NCBI RefSeq assembly: GCF_002115825.1
Contig: NZ_JFJZ01000003.1
Span: 1 to 64,000 of the forward strand
Source: Thalassospira sp. MCCC 1A01428
GTDB lineage: Bacteria; Pseudomonadota; Alphaproteobacteria; Rhodospirillales; Thalassospiraceae
Length of the DNA stretch: 64,000 nt
Direction: 5' to 3'
This document shows, piece after piece, positions 63,634 through 64,000 of the stretch; position 1 is the first letter of the stretch, and every line of letters starts with the position of its first letter. The position numbers were made by a program, and so were the translations under genes. A model generated the notes under the pieces. That model was given only the letters and a program-made list of their open reading frames with translations, searched no databases and had not been told where the DNA came from.

Positions 63634-64000
63634 ATGAAAGCACATCGTCGCGTGGTTTTTATAATAACACCGCAATCGGTGCTGCTCGATATAACGGGGC
63701 CATTACAGGCTTTTCACGATGCCAACCTGCTGGTGCAATCAAACCAGGGCACACCCCATGCCAACATACCGCCTGCCCCGCCATATGAAATTATTCTGGC
63801 ATCACAAACAGGTGGTGCCATCGTTACCGATACCGGCATTGCCCTGCCAACGGTGCCACTGGCAGATCTGACAGATCAGCCCATCGACAGCCTTATTGTC
63901 GCAGGAACCGACGAACCTCTGACCGCCCTTGATGACCAGGCATTGCTGGGCTGGTTGCAGGCCCAAAAAACACAGGCACGCCGGATTGCATCCATATGTA
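63634..64000 (+). CDS. GlxA-type AraC-family regulator, 5' part
   Basis: The frame runs open from the ATG at 63634 (AAAGGA about nine bases upstream) to the end of the window, 122 residues so far. It starts with VVFIITPQSVLLDITGPLQAF, the DJ-1/PfpI-like domain of GlxA regulators, includes DSLIVAGTDEPL and ends at RRIASIC, just where the Cys-Thr-Gly nucleophile elbow of that domain begins. The AraC DNA-binding half would follow outside the window. It lies divergent to the isochorismatase-family hydrolase gene (147 bp), a common arrangement for regulator and target. Confidence 0.85.
   Translation, partial: MKAHRRVVFIITPQSVLLDITGPLQAFHDANLLVQSNQGTPHANIPPAPPYEIILASQTGGAIVTDTGIALPTVPLADLTDQPIDSLIVAGTDEPLTALDDQALLGWLQAQKTQARRIASIC

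Overview
The window looks like chromosomal DNA of an alphaproteobacterium of the Rhodospirillales, most like Thalassospira. This is inferred from the gene families seen (DUF2336, LpxR, TRAP transporters, choline-sulfatase, FecIR-type iron regulation) and from the moderately GC-rich codon use; no database search was possible. About 50 protein genes are supported, plus one RNase P RNA and the 3' end of a tRNA-Pro. There are no rRNAs, insertion sequences, integrases or CRISPR arrays.

Layout: 1-6000 holds a tRNA end, a DUF2336 protein, a secreted cytochrome c, an unknown protein, a secreted formylglycine-enzyme-like protein, a nearly 1 kb gene-free stretch rich in hairpins, and a kinase-less PAS-like/REC/HPt phosphorelay protein. 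6081-10336 has a tight minus-strand set (ribbon-helix-helix protein, epimerase, AsnB-like amidotransferase) next to a divergent metallophosphoesterase. 10346-19914 contains almost a whole queuosine module (QueG, QueF, Tgt, QueA, YhhQ-type transporter), interrupted by an iron-uptake FecI-FecR-TonB receptor set carrying two good Fur-box matches. 20149-26685 has a PiT phosphate transporter, a giant AsmA protein and a DUF2189 membrane protein.

26823-33807 is a run of small regulator-plus-enzyme modules: SDR/HxlR with paired operators, HAD phosphatase plus agmatinase-like enzyme, EamA exporter/LysR with a perfect palindrome, LpxR, and MerR/carboxymuconolactone decarboxylase. 33936-43941 holds an alanine-rich secreted repeat protein, a D-lactate/glycolate-type FAD oxidase, choline-sulfatase with its LysR regulator, an AIM24-type protein, a lipoprotein-permease fusion of the LivH family and an FMN glutamate-synthase-like protein. 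44193-45716 is a lone AT-rich DGQHR/DndB-like gene preceded by four evenly spaced CCWGG sites, the clearest sign of transferred DNA.

45889-53325 is a catabolic unit: TRAP transporter (DctP, DctQ, DctM) followed by a fused 5-oxoprolinase/hydantoinase, with a MarR-like regulator upstream; the regulator and dctP share a 17-bp upstream motif, which suggests autoregulation and control of the operon. The last part has a chemoreceptor, a TerB/DnaJ protein, an ABC-F ATPase, an EamA transporter, an AmiD-like amidase, a periplasmic binding protein, rnpB, a PPOX flavoprotein, an isochorismatase-family hydrolase and the start of a GlxA-type regulator.
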